A DNA stretch of 64,000 bases from Aquimarina sp. AU58 (GCF_900312745.1 NZ_OMPD01000014.1:2108001-2172000), one strand, 5' to 3'; positions 53,604-62,868 are shown, numbered from the stretch's first letter. The notes: generated by a model not told the origin, from the letters alone. Numbers and translations are program-made.

Positions 53604-53996
53604 ATGAATGCTATAGATGAATTAATTAATAAATCTGAAACGAGAATCTTTAAAGCTGTGTTTCCTAATACTACCAATCATTACGAAACCTTATTTGGTG
53701 GTACAGCATTACAACTTATGGATGAAGTGTCTTTTATCTGTGCTACGCGTTTTAGTAGAAAAAAAGTAGTTACCATATCTACAGATAAAATTGATTTTGA
53801 AAAACCAATACCCGAAGGAACCATTGTAGAACTCGTAGCAAGAATTGCAGAAGTAGGTAGAACCAGTTGTTTGGTAAAAGTCGATATTTACAAAGAAGAT
53901 ATGTATAGCTATGATAGAGAACTAGCAGTTACTGGGCACTTTAAGTTTGTGGCTATAGATAATAATAAAAATCCAATTCCTATAGTTGACAAATAG
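53604..53996 (+). CDS. Acyl-CoA thioesterase, hotdog fold
   Basis: A 130-residue single-domain thioesterase. The signature helix is YETLFGGTALQLMDEVSFI (residues 27-45) with Asp40, and the strand STDKIDFEKPIPEGTIVEL follows, as in the paralogue at 2245-2799 (VDKVDFLKPIEVGELV). It lacks that protein's C-terminal tail. It converts acyl-CoA to acid and CoA; chain length is unknown. It stands alone and converges on the Lrp gene with 20 bp between. Confidence 0.9.
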   Translation: MNAIDELINKSETRIFKAVFPNTTNHYETLFGGTALQLMDEVSFICATRFSRKKVVTISTDKIDFEKPIPEGTIVELVARIAEVGRTSCLVKVDIYKEDMYSYDRELAVTGHFKFVAIDNNKNPIPIVDK

Positions 53997-54016
53997 TTCT
54001 TTTTGGGTAACTATTT

Positions 54017-54487
54017 TTAACTTTCAGATTCAAAAATAGAAAGATTGCATACGCATTCATCATAAAAAATCATAGCCGTTTCTATATGGTCTATGTAACT
54101 GAAATTTGCTAATTTATCAAGAATAAAGGATCTAAGATCATCAGAATCTTTTACTCCAATATGAATCATAAAGTCAGTATCTCCTGCCATATGATAAAAC
54201 TTAATAACCCCCTTAAGTGTTCGTATTCTTTTGATAAAAGAATTTATAATTTCTCTTTCATGCTTTTTTAAACGTATAGCTACTATTACTTGCACATTGA
54301 TTCCTAATTTTTTTAAATTAAGATCAGCATTAAAAGCTTTAAAAAAACCTTCTCGGGTTAATCTTTTTAATCGTTCATGACAAGTAGAGGGGGCAATATC
54401 TAACTCTGCAGCTACCTCTTTATTTGAAAGCCGAGCATTATTTTGTAATAGGTTCAAAATCTGAATATCCTTCTGATCTAACTTCAT
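54017..54487 (-). CDS. Lrp/AsnC family transcriptional regulator
   Basis: A 156-residue regulator: HTH (residues 4-55, DQKDIQILNLLQNNARLSNKEVAAELDIAPSTCHERLKRL) and RAM/AsnC ligand-binding domain (about 70-150). The family senses amino acids. It is divergent from the homoserine dehydrogenase operon; the intergenic 54488-54603 has a 19-bp palindrome. It most likely controls that operon in response to an amino acid such as methionine or a homoserine derivative. Confidence 0.93.
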   Translation of the reverse strand: MKLDQKDIQILNLLQNNARLSNKEVAAELDIAPSTCHERLKRLTREGFFKAFNADLNLKKLGINVQVIVAIRLKKHEREIINSFIKRIRTLKGVIKFYHMAGDTDFMIHIGVKDSDDLRSFILDKLANFSYIDHIETAMIFYDECVCNLSIFESES

Positions 54488-54531
54488 ATTTACAGTCTTT
54501 TTAGAATTTATTTCGTTTTTGCTGAAATTTA

Positions 54532-54550
54532 ATATGAATATAATTCATAT
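54532..54550. promoter_or_regulatory. 19-bp palindrome between the Lrp gene and the homoserine dehydrogenase operon
   Basis: ATATGAAT at 54532-54539 and ATTCATAT at 54543-54550 are exact reverse complements with a 3-bp spacer. It is in the 116-bp divergent region, 45 bp from the Lrp start and 54 bp from the hom start. Lrp-type operators are AT-rich palindromes of similar size, so it is a good operator candidate. Binding is inferred. Confidence 0.5.
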
Positions 54551-54603
54551 AATTTGTAAATATAGTGAATTTTGTTCGTGAACTTATAAAATTAGATTCA
54601 AAA

Positions 54604-55614
54604 ATGAATATAGGTATAATAGGATTGGGTACCGTAAGTAGAGGTTTTTTAGAAATTCTGGAGCAAAAAACAGATTGGATTTCTCAAAAATTTGGAAGTG
54701 ATATCAAGGTTGTAGCTGTCAAAGATATTGCAAGAGGAAACATATATAATCCCCAGGGGATAAATATTAGTGAACTTTTAGATAAACTAAATAATGGAGA
54801 AAAGATAAGTGATACTTCATTAACAGATGGAGACTCTCTTTCTGAAATAGATAGTGTAGATCTTATTGTAGAGGCAACATATAGCGATTATACAACAGGA
54901 GATCCTGCATATACTTTTATCAAAGACGCTCTTACAAACGGTAAGCATGTAGTTACCACAAATAAAGGGCCAGTTGCATTGCATTATACAGAGTTAAATA
55001 AGTTAGCAAATGATAATAAGGTGATGCTACGATATGAAGGTACAGTATTAAGTGGTACTCCTACATTTTCATTAATCGAAGAATGCCTTGCCGGAGATGA
55101 TATCGTAAGCATACGAGGAATTCTTAATGGTACAAGTAATTATATCCTGTCAAAAATGTCTCAGGGAGACTCTTTTGAAAATGCGTTAGAAGTTGCTCAG
55201 GAAAAAGGATATGCAGAAGCAGACCCTACTAATGATGTTAAGGGATATGATGCAAGAGGAAAAGTAGCTATACTTTCTCATAAAGTTTTTGGTGTTGATC
55301 TGGGATTAGATAATATACCTACTGTAGGTATAGATACTATTTCTAAAGAACAGCTGGATGCTGCAAAAAAGGAAGGGAAAAATATTCGCCTTGTAGGTAG
55401 CTTAACAAAAACTGGAAAAGCTATAGAAGCAAGAGTACAGCCAGAAGCTCTGGATAACGAAGATGCGCTATCAAATATTGGAGGCGTTACTAATGCAATA
55501 GAAGTCTCTACTGCATATCTAGGAAAACTTATGGTTACAGGGCCCGGAGCCGGGAAACTTGAAACTGGTTACTCTGTATTCTCAGATGTATTATCTATAA
55601 TTAAAAATAGTTGA
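54604..55614 (+). CDS. Homoserine dehydrogenase
   Basis: A 336-residue enzyme that interconverts aspartate semialdehyde and homoserine with NAD(P). I start it at the ATG at 54604 (MNIGIIGLGTVSRG), which puts the nucleotide-binding G-L-G at residues 7-9 in the usual place; a longer GTG-started frame at 54565 would add 13 poorly fitting residues. Catalytic features are TTNKGPVALHY, EGTVLSGTPTFSLIEECL, RGILNGTSNYIL, and AEADPTNDVKGYDARGK. It lacks a C-terminal ACT domain, so threonine feedback is not expected. First gene of an operon; the ALDH gene begins 3 bp after its stop codon. Confidence 0.93.
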   Translation: MNIGIIGLGTVSRGFLEILEQKTDWISQKFGSDIKVVAVKDIARGNIYNPQGINISELLDKLNNGEKISDTSLTDGDSLSEIDSVDLIVEATYSDYTTGDPAYTFIKDALTNGKHVVTTNKGPVALHYTELNKLANDNKVMLRYEGTVLSGTPTFSLIEECLAGDDIVSIRGILNGTSNYILSKMSQGDSFENALEVAQEKGYAEADPTNDVKGYDARGKVAILSHKVFGVDLGLDNIPTVGIDTISKEQLDAAKKEGKNIRLVGSLTKTGKAIEARVQPEALDNEDALSNIGGVTNAIEVSTAYLGKLMVTGPGAGKLETGYSVFSDVLSIIKNS

Positions 55615-55617
55615 GGT

Positions 55618-57060
55618 ATGATAAGCACTTTAGATAAGATTGATACCATGAAAATGTTGATTGGAGAAAATTGGGTAGAAAGCTCAACAAAATTACCGGT
55701 ATTAAATCCGTATTCAGGAAAAGAGGTGTATGCTGTTTCTTGTGCCGATGCAGATCATGTACAGGAGGCTTTAAAATCTGCAGAGTTAGGAAAAGAGATA
55801 TCAAGAAATCTATCACCTTATGATAGGAGTGAAATTATAGCCAGGGTAGTTGTTTTTTTAAAAGAAAGGAAAGAAGAATTTACTCAAATCATAGTAAACG
55901 AGGGAGTTAAAACCAAAATTGAAGCTGCCAAAGAAGTAGACAGGTGTATCAATACATTAACTCTTTGTAGTGAAGAAGCCAAAAGACTTACGGGAGAAAC
56001 TGTCCCTTTTAGTGCATTTGCCGGAGCTGCTTCGAGAACAGGGTATTATGTATATGATCCAATAGGTATCATTACTGCAATTACACCTTTTAATGACCCC
56101 CTTAATTTGGTGGCTCATAAATTAGGCCCTGCAATAGCCTCGGGTAATGCGGTTATACTTAAACCGTCAGATTTCACTCCAATTTCTGCAATAAAACTAA
56201 GTGAGTTGTTTCTAGAGGCAGGTTTACCTCATCATATTCTAAATATCATAACCGGGCCGGTAAGTAATTTTGGGAATACATTAATTACAGACCCGCGTGT
56301 TAATATGGTAAGTTTTACAGGGGGGACAAAATCCGGAGAGGCGATCATAAAAACTGCTGGAATTAAAAAAGTAGCAATGGAACTTGGTTCGAGCTCTCCG
56401 GTAATAGTCATGGATGATGTTAATATTGATGCCGTTGCAGAAAACTGCATAGGAGGTATGATATGGGCAGCAGGTCAAAACTGTGTAGGTGTAAAACGTA
56501 TGTATGTTCATGATGCTATCTATGATGTATTCAAAGAAAAAGTAATTGCCCTTGCTAAATCAGTACAACTGGGAGACCCAGGTGATCCTAATACCGATAT
56601 GGGACCTATTATTACTCAAGAAGCAATTGATGCCATAGAGAATTCTATTTCTGATTTAAAAAAATCTGGTTATCAGGTTTTATGTGGAGGAAACCGGGTA
56701 GACAACGCTTTTGAAGCAACGCTCATAGAAGGAAGCTATGACCACCCACTAAATGGTAAACAAGAAATCTTTGGGCCTGTAGCAACAATTTCCAGAATTA
56801 GCTCATTAGAAGAAGGTATTAGAGCAAGTAATGATTCTCCTTACGGATTACATGCAGGAATCTTTACAAATTCAATCGAAGCCGCATTTAAAGCGGTTAA
56901 CGAATTACAGTGTGGTGGAGTTATGGTTAATGATTCTTCAGATTACCGAATAGATATGATGCCTTTTGGCGGAATTAAACAAAGTGGTATTGGCCGGGAA
57001 GGAGTAAAATCTGCTATACGGGAAATGACCACAACTAAAATCGCATGTTTTAACCTTTAA
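55618..57060 (+). CDS. Aldehyde dehydrogenase, NAD(P)-dependent
   Basis: A 480-residue ALDH-superfamily enzyme that oxidises an aldehyde to an acid. The Rossmann segments are ITPFNDPLNLVAHKLGPA and SGNAVILKPS; the NAD-site loop is VSFTGGTKSGEAI; the general-base Glu is in VAMELGSSSP and the nucleophile Cys in GQNCVGVKR. It resembles phosphonoacetaldehyde or lactaldehyde dehydrogenases more than betaine ones. The start at 55618 is 3 bp after hom; the second in-frame ATG (55648, MKMLIGENW) is an equally good start. Placement after homoserine dehydrogenase suggests aspartate semialdehyde as a possible substrate (inference). Confidence 0.9.
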   Translation: MISTLDKIDTMKMLIGENWVESSTKLPVLNPYSGKEVYAVSCADADHVQEALKSAELGKEISRNLSPYDRSEIIARVVVFLKERKEEFTQIIVNEGVKTKIEAAKEVDRCINTLTLCSEEAKRLTGETVPFSAFAGAASRTGYYVYDPIGIITAITPFNDPLNLVAHKLGPAIASGNAVILKPSDFTPISAIKLSELFLEAGLPHHILNIITGPVSNFGNTLITDPRVNMVSFTGGTKSGEAIIKTAGIKKVAMELGSSSPVIVMDDVNIDAVAENCIGGMIWAAGQNCVGVKRMYVHDAIYDVFKEKVIALAKSVQLGDPGDPNTDMGPIITQEAIDAIENSISDLKKSGYQVLCGGNRVDNAFEATLIEGSYDHPLNGKQEIFGPVATISRISSLEEGIRASNDSPYGLHAGIFTNSIEAAFKAVNELQCGGVMVNDSSDYRIDMMPFGGIKQSGIGREGVKSAIREMTTTKIACFNL

Positions 57061-57073
57061 ATAAATAATAGAT

Positions 57074-58891
57074 ATGAATAGTATAGAAAACGTAGAGACG
57101 TTATCAGACGAAGCTATAACCAAAAACGGAAACATGGATATGGCTAAGGTGTTATCACCTAGGAGGAAATCTACAGCAAGCACAACTATCGAAGAGTTGG
57201 CGATCGAGCAGTTAGAACATTTTCAAATAGATATTGATAGTGCGTATGGAGAAGCCCTGAAAGGTGCTGCTATGGATATTTACCATGCACAATCAGATAT
57301 TTCTAAATTACAGGAAATAACCAATAATACAATTGCAAAATTAGATCAGGGAGAAAAAGTAGCGTACTTTAATGCTAAACGTTTTTTGTCTTTTCAGATA
57401 GCAAAAGTATTAGAAACATTACAAAACCCGCTAAGCAAAACCTATCAGTCTTTAGGGCAATCAGACGAATCTTTACAAGCCAAAGGACCTCATCCTTTAT
57501 TTAATAATATTGCAGCCTTATTTTCTGCAACTCCAGTAATCGCACGTACTTCTACATACGATTACTCTTGTACAGAATGGGTTGATGATGCTTTTAATGG
57601 TAAAGAATCAATACATCATATATACTCTAGATTATTGAATCCTACCTCTATGGCTTTGGCTACTCATATGGTGCATATAGAAGCAGGTAAATATGCAGAT
57701 GAGTATACTGCATGGAATTTTAATAGTGGTATGGCTGCTGTAGATGCGTTATTAAGTAATGTATTAAACCATGGAGATGTTCTTATACTTTCTAGAAATA
57801 TCTACGGAGGGGTTTACCAGTTAATCGAAGATTTTTTTGCTAAAAAGAATAAGTTTGCCATTAATGTGGTTTGGTTTGATGGATATTCTATTGAAGATTT
57901 TAAACCAGTATTAGAAAAAGCGAAAGATGATTATCAGGATATTCTTTCTTCTGGTAATAAATTACATGTATATATGGAATCCCCTTGTAACCCTCATGGT
58001 TATATGCTGGATGTGCCTGCAATTTGTAAAATTTCTAAGCAAAATGGAGCAACGGTAATGTTAGATGGTACTGTAGCAACACCGTTTTTAATCAAGCCAT
58101 TACAACATGAAGATGAAGAATGTAGACCAGATTTCTTATTCCATAGCTATACCAAAGATATTACTGGATCTGGTAATGCAATAGCAGGAGGTATTATAGG
58201 TAAAAATAACTTAATGTTTTTGCCAAAAGGAGATGAAGTAGATGGGATAAAATGGGATGAGACTTTATTCTGGAATGTATACTATATTAAAGGTGCTTTT
58301 TTAGATTCTGATACTGCATTCGAGGTGTTATCGGGAATGAAAACACTAAGCATGAGAATGGTTCAAAAATGTGTAAATACTTTGGTGTTGGCTAAATTCT
58401 TTGACTCTAATCCTGGTATTACAGTACACTGTAACGGATTAGAAAACAACCATAATCATGGTATTATGAAGAAGATTAGTAAGTATCAATTAGCTTCGCC
58501 TTTATTCACTATTGATTTTGAAAAAGCAAAAGTATCGGATAAGTCATTTAAAATGTTCTTTGATACGTTAGCTCCTGCATTTGGTCTTCAGGTAAGTTTA
58601 GGACAGATTAATACTACACTTTTGTGCCCTGCATTTACATCTCATTCTGAGTTAAATAAAGATGCATTACTAGAAGCAGGTATTCACAAAACAACAATGA
58701 GAGTATCTGTAGGTAATGAAAACCCAAAAGAATTGATACAACACTTTATGCAATCTGTAAAATTAATGATAGATCCAGAAAAGCCAGGATTCTCTAGCTC
58801 TTTCTTATCCCGAAGTGAAGTAGATAAATTATATGCAGATACATATATGGAAGTACAACAACAATTAATAGATCACGGATACTTAAATTAA
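57074..58891 (+). CDS. Long PLP-dependent trans-sulfuration-family enzyme, about 600 residues
   Basis: A 605-residue protein. About 180 N-terminal residues are mostly helical and have no family I know. The remainder matches Cys/Met metabolism PLP enzymes: HHIYSRLLNPTSMAL (neighbour-subunit Tyr/Arg), FNSGMAAVDALLSNVL, RNIYGGVYQL, MESPCNPHGYMLDV, MLDGTVATPFLIKPL (Asp to the PLP ring nitrogen), the PLP lysine in FHSYTKDITGSGNAIAGG, and KTTMRVSVGNENPKEL at the end. Standard relatives have about 400 residues. The reaction is not readable; a gamma-elimination or gamma-replacement on a homoserine-type amino acid fits the family. Third gene of the operon. Confidence 0.85.
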   Translation: MNSIENVETLSDEAITKNGNMDMAKVLSPRRKSTASTTIEELAIEQLEHFQIDIDSAYGEALKGAAMDIYHAQSDISKLQEITNNTIAKLDQGEKVAYFNAKRFLSFQIAKVLETLQNPLSKTYQSLGQSDESLQAKGPHPLFNNIAALFSATPVIARTSTYDYSCTEWVDDAFNGKESIHHIYSRLLNPTSMALATHMVHIEAGKYADEYTAWNFNSGMAAVDALLSNVLNHGDVLILSRNIYGGVYQLIEDFFAKKNKFAINVVWFDGYSIEDFKPVLEKAKDDYQDILSSGNKLHVYMESPCNPHGYMLDVPAICKISKQNGATVMLDGTVATPFLIKPLQHEDEECRPDFLFHSYTKDITGSGNAIAGGIIGKNNLMFLPKGDEVDGIKWDETLFWNVYYIKGAFLDSDTAFEVLSGMKTLSMRMVQKCVNTLVLAKFFDSNPGITVHCNGLENNHNHGIMKKISKYQLASPLFTIDFEKAKVSDKSFKMFFDTLAPAFGLQVSLGQINTTLLCPAFTSHSELNKDALLEAGIHKTTMRVSVGNENPKELIQHFMQSVKLMIDPEKPGFSSSFLSRSEVDKLYADTYMEVQQQLIDHGYLN

Positions 58892-58921
58892 ATACATTAA
58901 CAATTAAAACTTTAAAAAATT

Positions 58922-59479
58922 ATGATTAACGGAATTAATTTAGAGGCTTTAGGGAGTTATAAAAATACAGTTGAACAGGATCCTAAGAATGGAATGTATT
59001 CTGGTGGTATTAAAGCAACTTGGTTAGGAGGAACAAAAGTAGGGGTTGAAACCAATGCATTACAGCTTGGAGATGAGAAGATACCTCATAGTTTTTCTTT
59101 TGTTATAGACGAGCCAGAACAACTATTAGGAGAGCATTCTTCTCCAACACCTCAGGACTATTTATTAGGAGGGCTTTCGGGTTGTATGATGGTGACTTTT
59201 GTAGCTATGGCTTCAATAAAAGGAATCGAATTAGAAGGAGTTTCTTTAGAGATAAAATCAAGCTTGGACTTGCAAGGATTTCTAGGTATAAATGAAACTT
59301 CTCCTGTAGGGTTTGATACCGTAGAATATTGTTTTACTGTTGAAGGAAACGGTACAGAGCAGGATTTTAAAGAAATTGCAGATCAGGTTATCCAGTTTTC
59401 ACCAAACTATGCTACTGTATCAAACAAAGTGAAAATGATTTCTAGCCTGGTAGTTAATCCTACAATGGTAAAAAATTAG
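58922..59479 (+). CDS. OsmC family protein
   Basis: A 185-residue OsmC/Ohr-fold protein. SPTPQDYLLGGLSGCMMVTFVAMA contains the first Cys (about residue 97), and a second Cys is in TVEYCFTVEG (about 136); the family uses two cysteines to reduce organic hydroperoxides. The N-terminal part (residues 1-60) forms the strand-rich half. It lies 31 bp after the long PLP enzyme gene and ends the operon; a terminator follows at 59519-59552. It may protect against a reactive thiol or peroxide by-product; that is inference. Confidence 0.88.
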   Translation: MINGINLEALGSYKNTVEQDPKNGMYSGGIKATWLGGTKVGVETNALQLGDEKIPHSFSFVIDEPEQLLGEHSSPTPQDYLLGGLSGCMMVTFVAMASIKGIELEGVSLEIKSSLDLQGFLGINETSPVGFDTVEYCFTVEGNGTEQDFKEIADQVIQFSPNYATVSNKVKMISSLVVNPTMVKN

Positions 59480-59518
59480 TTAGTTTAGTTTGAGTTTACC
59501 CGTTTGGTGGTAAATAGG

Positions 59519-59552
59519 AAAGGCTGTATGATATTTTTCATACAGCCTTTTA
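59519..59552 (+). terminator. Terminator after the OsmC gene
   Basis: AAAGGCTGTATGA at 59519-59531 pairs perfectly with TCATACAGCCTTT at 59538-59550 (13 bp, 6-nt loop). The T run is short (TTTTA). Confidence 0.78.
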
Positions 59553-59730
59553 GTATATAAAAACCTAGATACTTGATAAAATATCTATTGTGCTATTAAT
59601 GAGTAGATTGTGTTCTTTGATAGAATGACACATCAACTCATCTCTGTATCATGTAAATTTTTGTCGTGTATAAAATATGGGACAGTAAATTGAAAAGATG
59701 AATTTATTATGTGTTGTAAGTAATGAAGAG

Positions 59731-59762
59731 AAAAGGCTGTTTAAAATTTTAAACAGCCTTTT
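59731..59762 (-). terminator. Palindromic terminator, downstream of the second subtilase gene
   Basis: A perfect 32-bp palindrome (AAAAGGCTGTTTAAAA and its complement). It lies about 75 bp beyond the stop of the minus-strand subtilase gene and can end its transcript. Between this and the OsmC terminator I see no gene. Confidence 0.82.
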
Positions 59763-59837
59763 ACAGAATACACAAACAACCAAGTTTGCTTATTTACAAT
59801 TAACCAATTTCTGAAATAAAAATATCATTAGAATGTT

Positions 59838-61085
59838 TTAATTTTTTGCTACTCCTATAGGAGCAGTATATCCTCCTTTACTAACATTACCATCGGTATA
59901 AATCTTACCAGTTCCATTAACAAGTAATATACCTGCTAAATGAGGAGAAGCCATTGAAGTACCAGATTTTAGTGCAAATTCGTTACCGCCTATACCGCAA
60001 GACCAGATTCTTGTTCCCGGAGCCCATGCATGTACATTGTCTCCGTAGCTAGAACCACCTGCTGCAGCATCTGTATTAGTCATGTTTCCAACTACCCAGC
60101 ACCCTTCGATATATGCTCTTTGTGGTGAGTAGTAATATACGTTATCATTATTATTGCCTGCAGCCATAGCACCAAATGTAGTTTTGGCTAAATTTCTGAA
60201 AGCAGTTTCGTAAGCTACACTAATTGTTCTACTGGAAAACCCTATGCTATAGTTCCATACATCACCATAACTAGCATTATTAGCAACATAATTGATTCCT
60301 GCAATGATTTGCGCTTGTGTTCCGGATCCACTATCACTTAATACTTTTACCGCAACAATTGTAGCTCCCGGAGCAACTCCAACAACACCATCTCCATTGT
60401 GCATCGCACCAATGGTTCCTGCAACGTGAGTACCATGCCCATTTCTGTCTCCCCAATTGTTATCTACAAAAGTGGTACTACGATTATAATCGATGTTAAG
60501 ATCGGGATGTGCATAGACACCGCTATCAAGAACCCATGCCGTTTTTCCGGTAGAGTAGGTGTATCCCCCAACTCTTACAACCCCCCAGTCTACATAATCT
60601 CCTCCGGTTTCATAATAACCAGTGGTAGCCGCAGCCTTATTAGAGTCTTTTCCTGTTGTTACAGTAGGCATTACTCCTTGCTCTACGGTAACGTCTAACC
60701 TCTCAATGTAATTCGGTTCTACAGCAAGAATGTCAGGATCGTTTTTAAGTAACTCTACTTCTTTTGTAGAAATACCATCAACGTTAAATCCCTGTATCGC
60801 AGTTTCGTAAACAAATTTCATTTTATCCGAAGAAATTTTGTGCTTAGATAAAATACCGGATGCTTTTTGGGTTACTTTTTGTTTGTTCTTTTTTAATTTT
60901 TCATCTTCTTTAAAAACAATAATATAGCTATTAGGAACCGCTTGTGCAGCACTAATATCTGTAGAAGGATTTTCTGTTGATAGCTCTTCTGAAACTTCTT
61001 CTTTAGAACAAGAGTTTAAAAAGATTGTGATTCCAAACATGATTAGAACCATTTTAATGCGAATAATTTTTTGAATTGTTTTCAT
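59838..61085 (-). CDS. Subtilisin-like (S8) serine protease, lipoprotein, paralogue of the protease at 487-1704
   Basis: A 415-residue protease. Lipoprotein signal with Cys26 (FLNSCSKEE). I9-like propeptide about 52-130 (PNSYIIVFKEDEK). Catalytic Asp187 (DSGVYAHPDL), His217 (NGHGTHVAGT), Asn311 (AAGNNN) and Ser377 (GTSMASPHLAG). It shares with the other protease the unusual WNYS(I/V)G segment, FRNLAKTTFGAMAAGN, YYYSPQR and the VSKGGYTAPI end, so the two are recent paralogues. Strand and location are opposite: 58 kb apart and inverted. Substrates unknown. Confidence 0.93.
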   Translation of the reverse strand: MKTIQKIIRIKMVLIMFGITIFLNSCSKEEVSEELSTENPSTDISAAQAVPNSYIIVFKEDEKLKKNKQKVTQKASGILSKHKISSDKMKFVYETAIQGFNVDGISTKEVELLKNDPDILAVEPNYIERLDVTVEQGVMPTVTTGKDSNKAAATTGYYETGGDYVDWGVVRVGGYTYSTGKTAWVLDSGVYAHPDLNIDYNRSTTFVDNNWGDRNGHGTHVAGTIGAMHNGDGVVGVAPGATIVAVKVLSDSGSGTQAQIIAGINYVANNASYGDVWNYSIGFSSRTISVAYETAFRNLAKTTFGAMAAGNNNDNVYYYSPQRAYIEGCWVVGNMTNTDAAAGGSSYGDNVHAWAPGTRIWSCGIGGNEFALKSGTSMASPHLAGILLVNGTGKIYTDGNVSKGGYTAPIGVAKN

Positions 61086-61331
61086 AATATTAAGTTTATG
61101 TTAAGGTTTCAAAAATCTATAAATACATATGTTTGACAATAGTATTCTTAGTTTTTTTGTTAAAATCTGAAAACAATTCTAAAAAAGAGGGGTTTTTAAT
61201 GTGATATTCGAATTTTATTAGGGGGTGAATGAACTGGGGTGATGATATGTAATGTGTTGTTTAGTAGGTTTTTACTGTTTTTGTATTTCGAATTTGTTCT
61301 GAATGAATGTGTTTTTAAAACATCTGGGAAT

Positions 61332-61367
61332 AAAAAAAGCACATTGAAAACAATGCGCTTTTTTTAT
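61332..61367 (-). terminator. Terminator after the NhaC antiporter gene
   Basis: AGCACATTG at 61338-61346 pairs with CAATGCGCT (about 61351-61359) with one G-T pair, flanked by A and T runs on both sides. It lies 16 bp beyond the stop of the minus-strand antiporter. Confidence 0.85.
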
Positions 61368-61383
61368 ATGTTGTTAATAGTTG

Positions 61384-62868
61384 TTAGTTTTTAGCCAACT
61401 GTTTTATTTTAATTCTAAAAGCAGCAAAAAGTAGTGTCATAAATGGACTAAGCCAGTTAAAAATGGCAAAAAAGAAATAATCTAATACAGGTACACCAAG
61501 TACTCCGCTTTGATAAGCTCCACAAGTATTCCAGGGAATTAAAACAGAAGTAACAGTTCCCGAATCTTCTAGAGTACGACTAAGATTTTCTGGGGCTAGC
61601 CCTTTATCTTTATAAGCTTTAGCATACATTCTTCCGGGTACTACGATAGCTAAATATTGATCAGATGCAGTTACATTTAGTGCTAGGCAACTTACTACTG
61701 TACTTGCAAAAAGCCCGAATACAGAATCAAATAAATTCAATAAAGCTTTACTAATTCTGGCTAATGCTCCAATAGCATCCATCACACCGCCAAATACCAT
61801 TGCACATAGTATTAACCAAATTGTATTTAACATTCCAACCATTCCTTTAGAAGTAAAGAGCTTAGTAAGTTCAGCATTAGATGTCTGTATTGATGTTTTT
61901 GTTGTTATTGCATTCATCACTCCTTTATATGCAGAATTAAATGTGAATTCGTCACTACCGGCAACGGTTGTTACAATTTCTGGTTGAGCAATAATGGCAG
62001 CAATAGCACCAAGCAGCGTACCTATAAGTAAGGCAACCACAGGAGGTGTTTTTTTGATGATTAAACCGATAATCAAAACAGGAACAATAAATAACCAGGG
62101 AGAAATATTAAAAGCATTATCGATAACATGTAATTGCTCACTAATTTCCGGAGTTCCGGATGTATCAATAGTAAATCCTATAACAATAAAAACCAGTAGT
62201 GTGATTACTATAGTTGGTATAGTTGTATATGCCATATATTTTATATGAGAAAATAATTCTCCACCAGCCATTGCAGGAGCTAAATTAGTAGTATCGGATA
62301 AGGGAGACATTTTATCTCCAAAATAAGCACCAGAGATTACAGCACCTGCTGTCATTCCGAGAGAGATTCCCAAGGTATCACCAATACCAATAAGTGCAAT
62401 ACCTACAGTTGCAGAGGTAGTCCAGGAGCTACCTGTTGCAATAGATATGATGGCGCAAATGATTACACAGGCGGCCAGGAAGATAGTTGGATTAAGAATT
62501 TGTAAACCATAATAAATCATGGTGGGGATAATACCGCTAATCAACCAGGTTCCTGCTAATGATCCCACCAGTAATAGTATAATTAGTGCACTAGAGGTTG
62601 ATTTTATATTTTTGGCAACCTCTTCCATCATTTGTTTATAAGTTACCTTATTATAAAACCCTACTATCGCAGCTACTGCAGCTCCCATAAGCAAAACAAA
62701 TTGATTACTTCCGCTAATTGCTTCATCTCCATAAATATAATAGACATTAAAGAATAACATAATAACCAATGCTATAATTGGGATCAAGGCTTCCCAGATG
62801 TTTAATTCTTTATTCTCAATAATATCTTCGTTTTGGGGATCGGTAGGTGTGATGTTTTGACTTTCCAT
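61384..62868 (-). CDS. nhaC: Na+/H+ antiporter, NhaC family
   Basis: A 494-residue membrane protein with about eleven transmembrane helices. Motifs include GSLAGTWLISGIIPTMIYYGL, SIATGSSWTTSATVGIAL, ISGAYFGDKMSPLSDTTNLAPAMAGG (the conserved Asp-containing loop), and the last-third SGTVTSVLIPWNTCGAYQSGVLGV. These match NhaC rather than NhaA or NhaB. It exchanges Na+ for H+ and fits a marine lifestyle. It is monocistronic, with a terminator behind it. The 863 bp upstream carry two small-RNA-like units on the other strand. Confidence 0.92.
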   Translation of the reverse strand: MESQNITPTDPQNEDIIENKELNIWEALIPIIALVIMLFFNVYYIYGDEAISGSNQFVLLMGAAVAAIVGFYNKVTYKQMMEEVAKNIKSTSSALIILLLVGSLAGTWLISGIIPTMIYYGLQILNPTIFLAACVIICAIISIATGSSWTTSATVGIALIGIGDTLGISLGMTAGAVISGAYFGDKMSPLSDTTNLAPAMAGGELFSHIKYMAYTTIPTIVITLLVFIVIGFTIDTSGTPEISEQLHVIDNAFNISPWLFIVPVLIIGLIIKKTPPVVALLIGTLLGAIAAIIAQPEIVTTVAGSDEFTFNSAYKGVMNAITTKTSIQTSNAELTKLFTSKGMVGMLNTIWLILCAMVFGGVMDAIGALARISKALLNLFDSVFGLFASTVVSCLALNVTASDQYLAIVVPGRMYAKAYKDKGLAPENLSRTLEDSGTVTSVLIPWNTCGAYQSGVLGVPVLDYFFFAIFNWLSPFMTLLFAAFRIKIKQLAKN

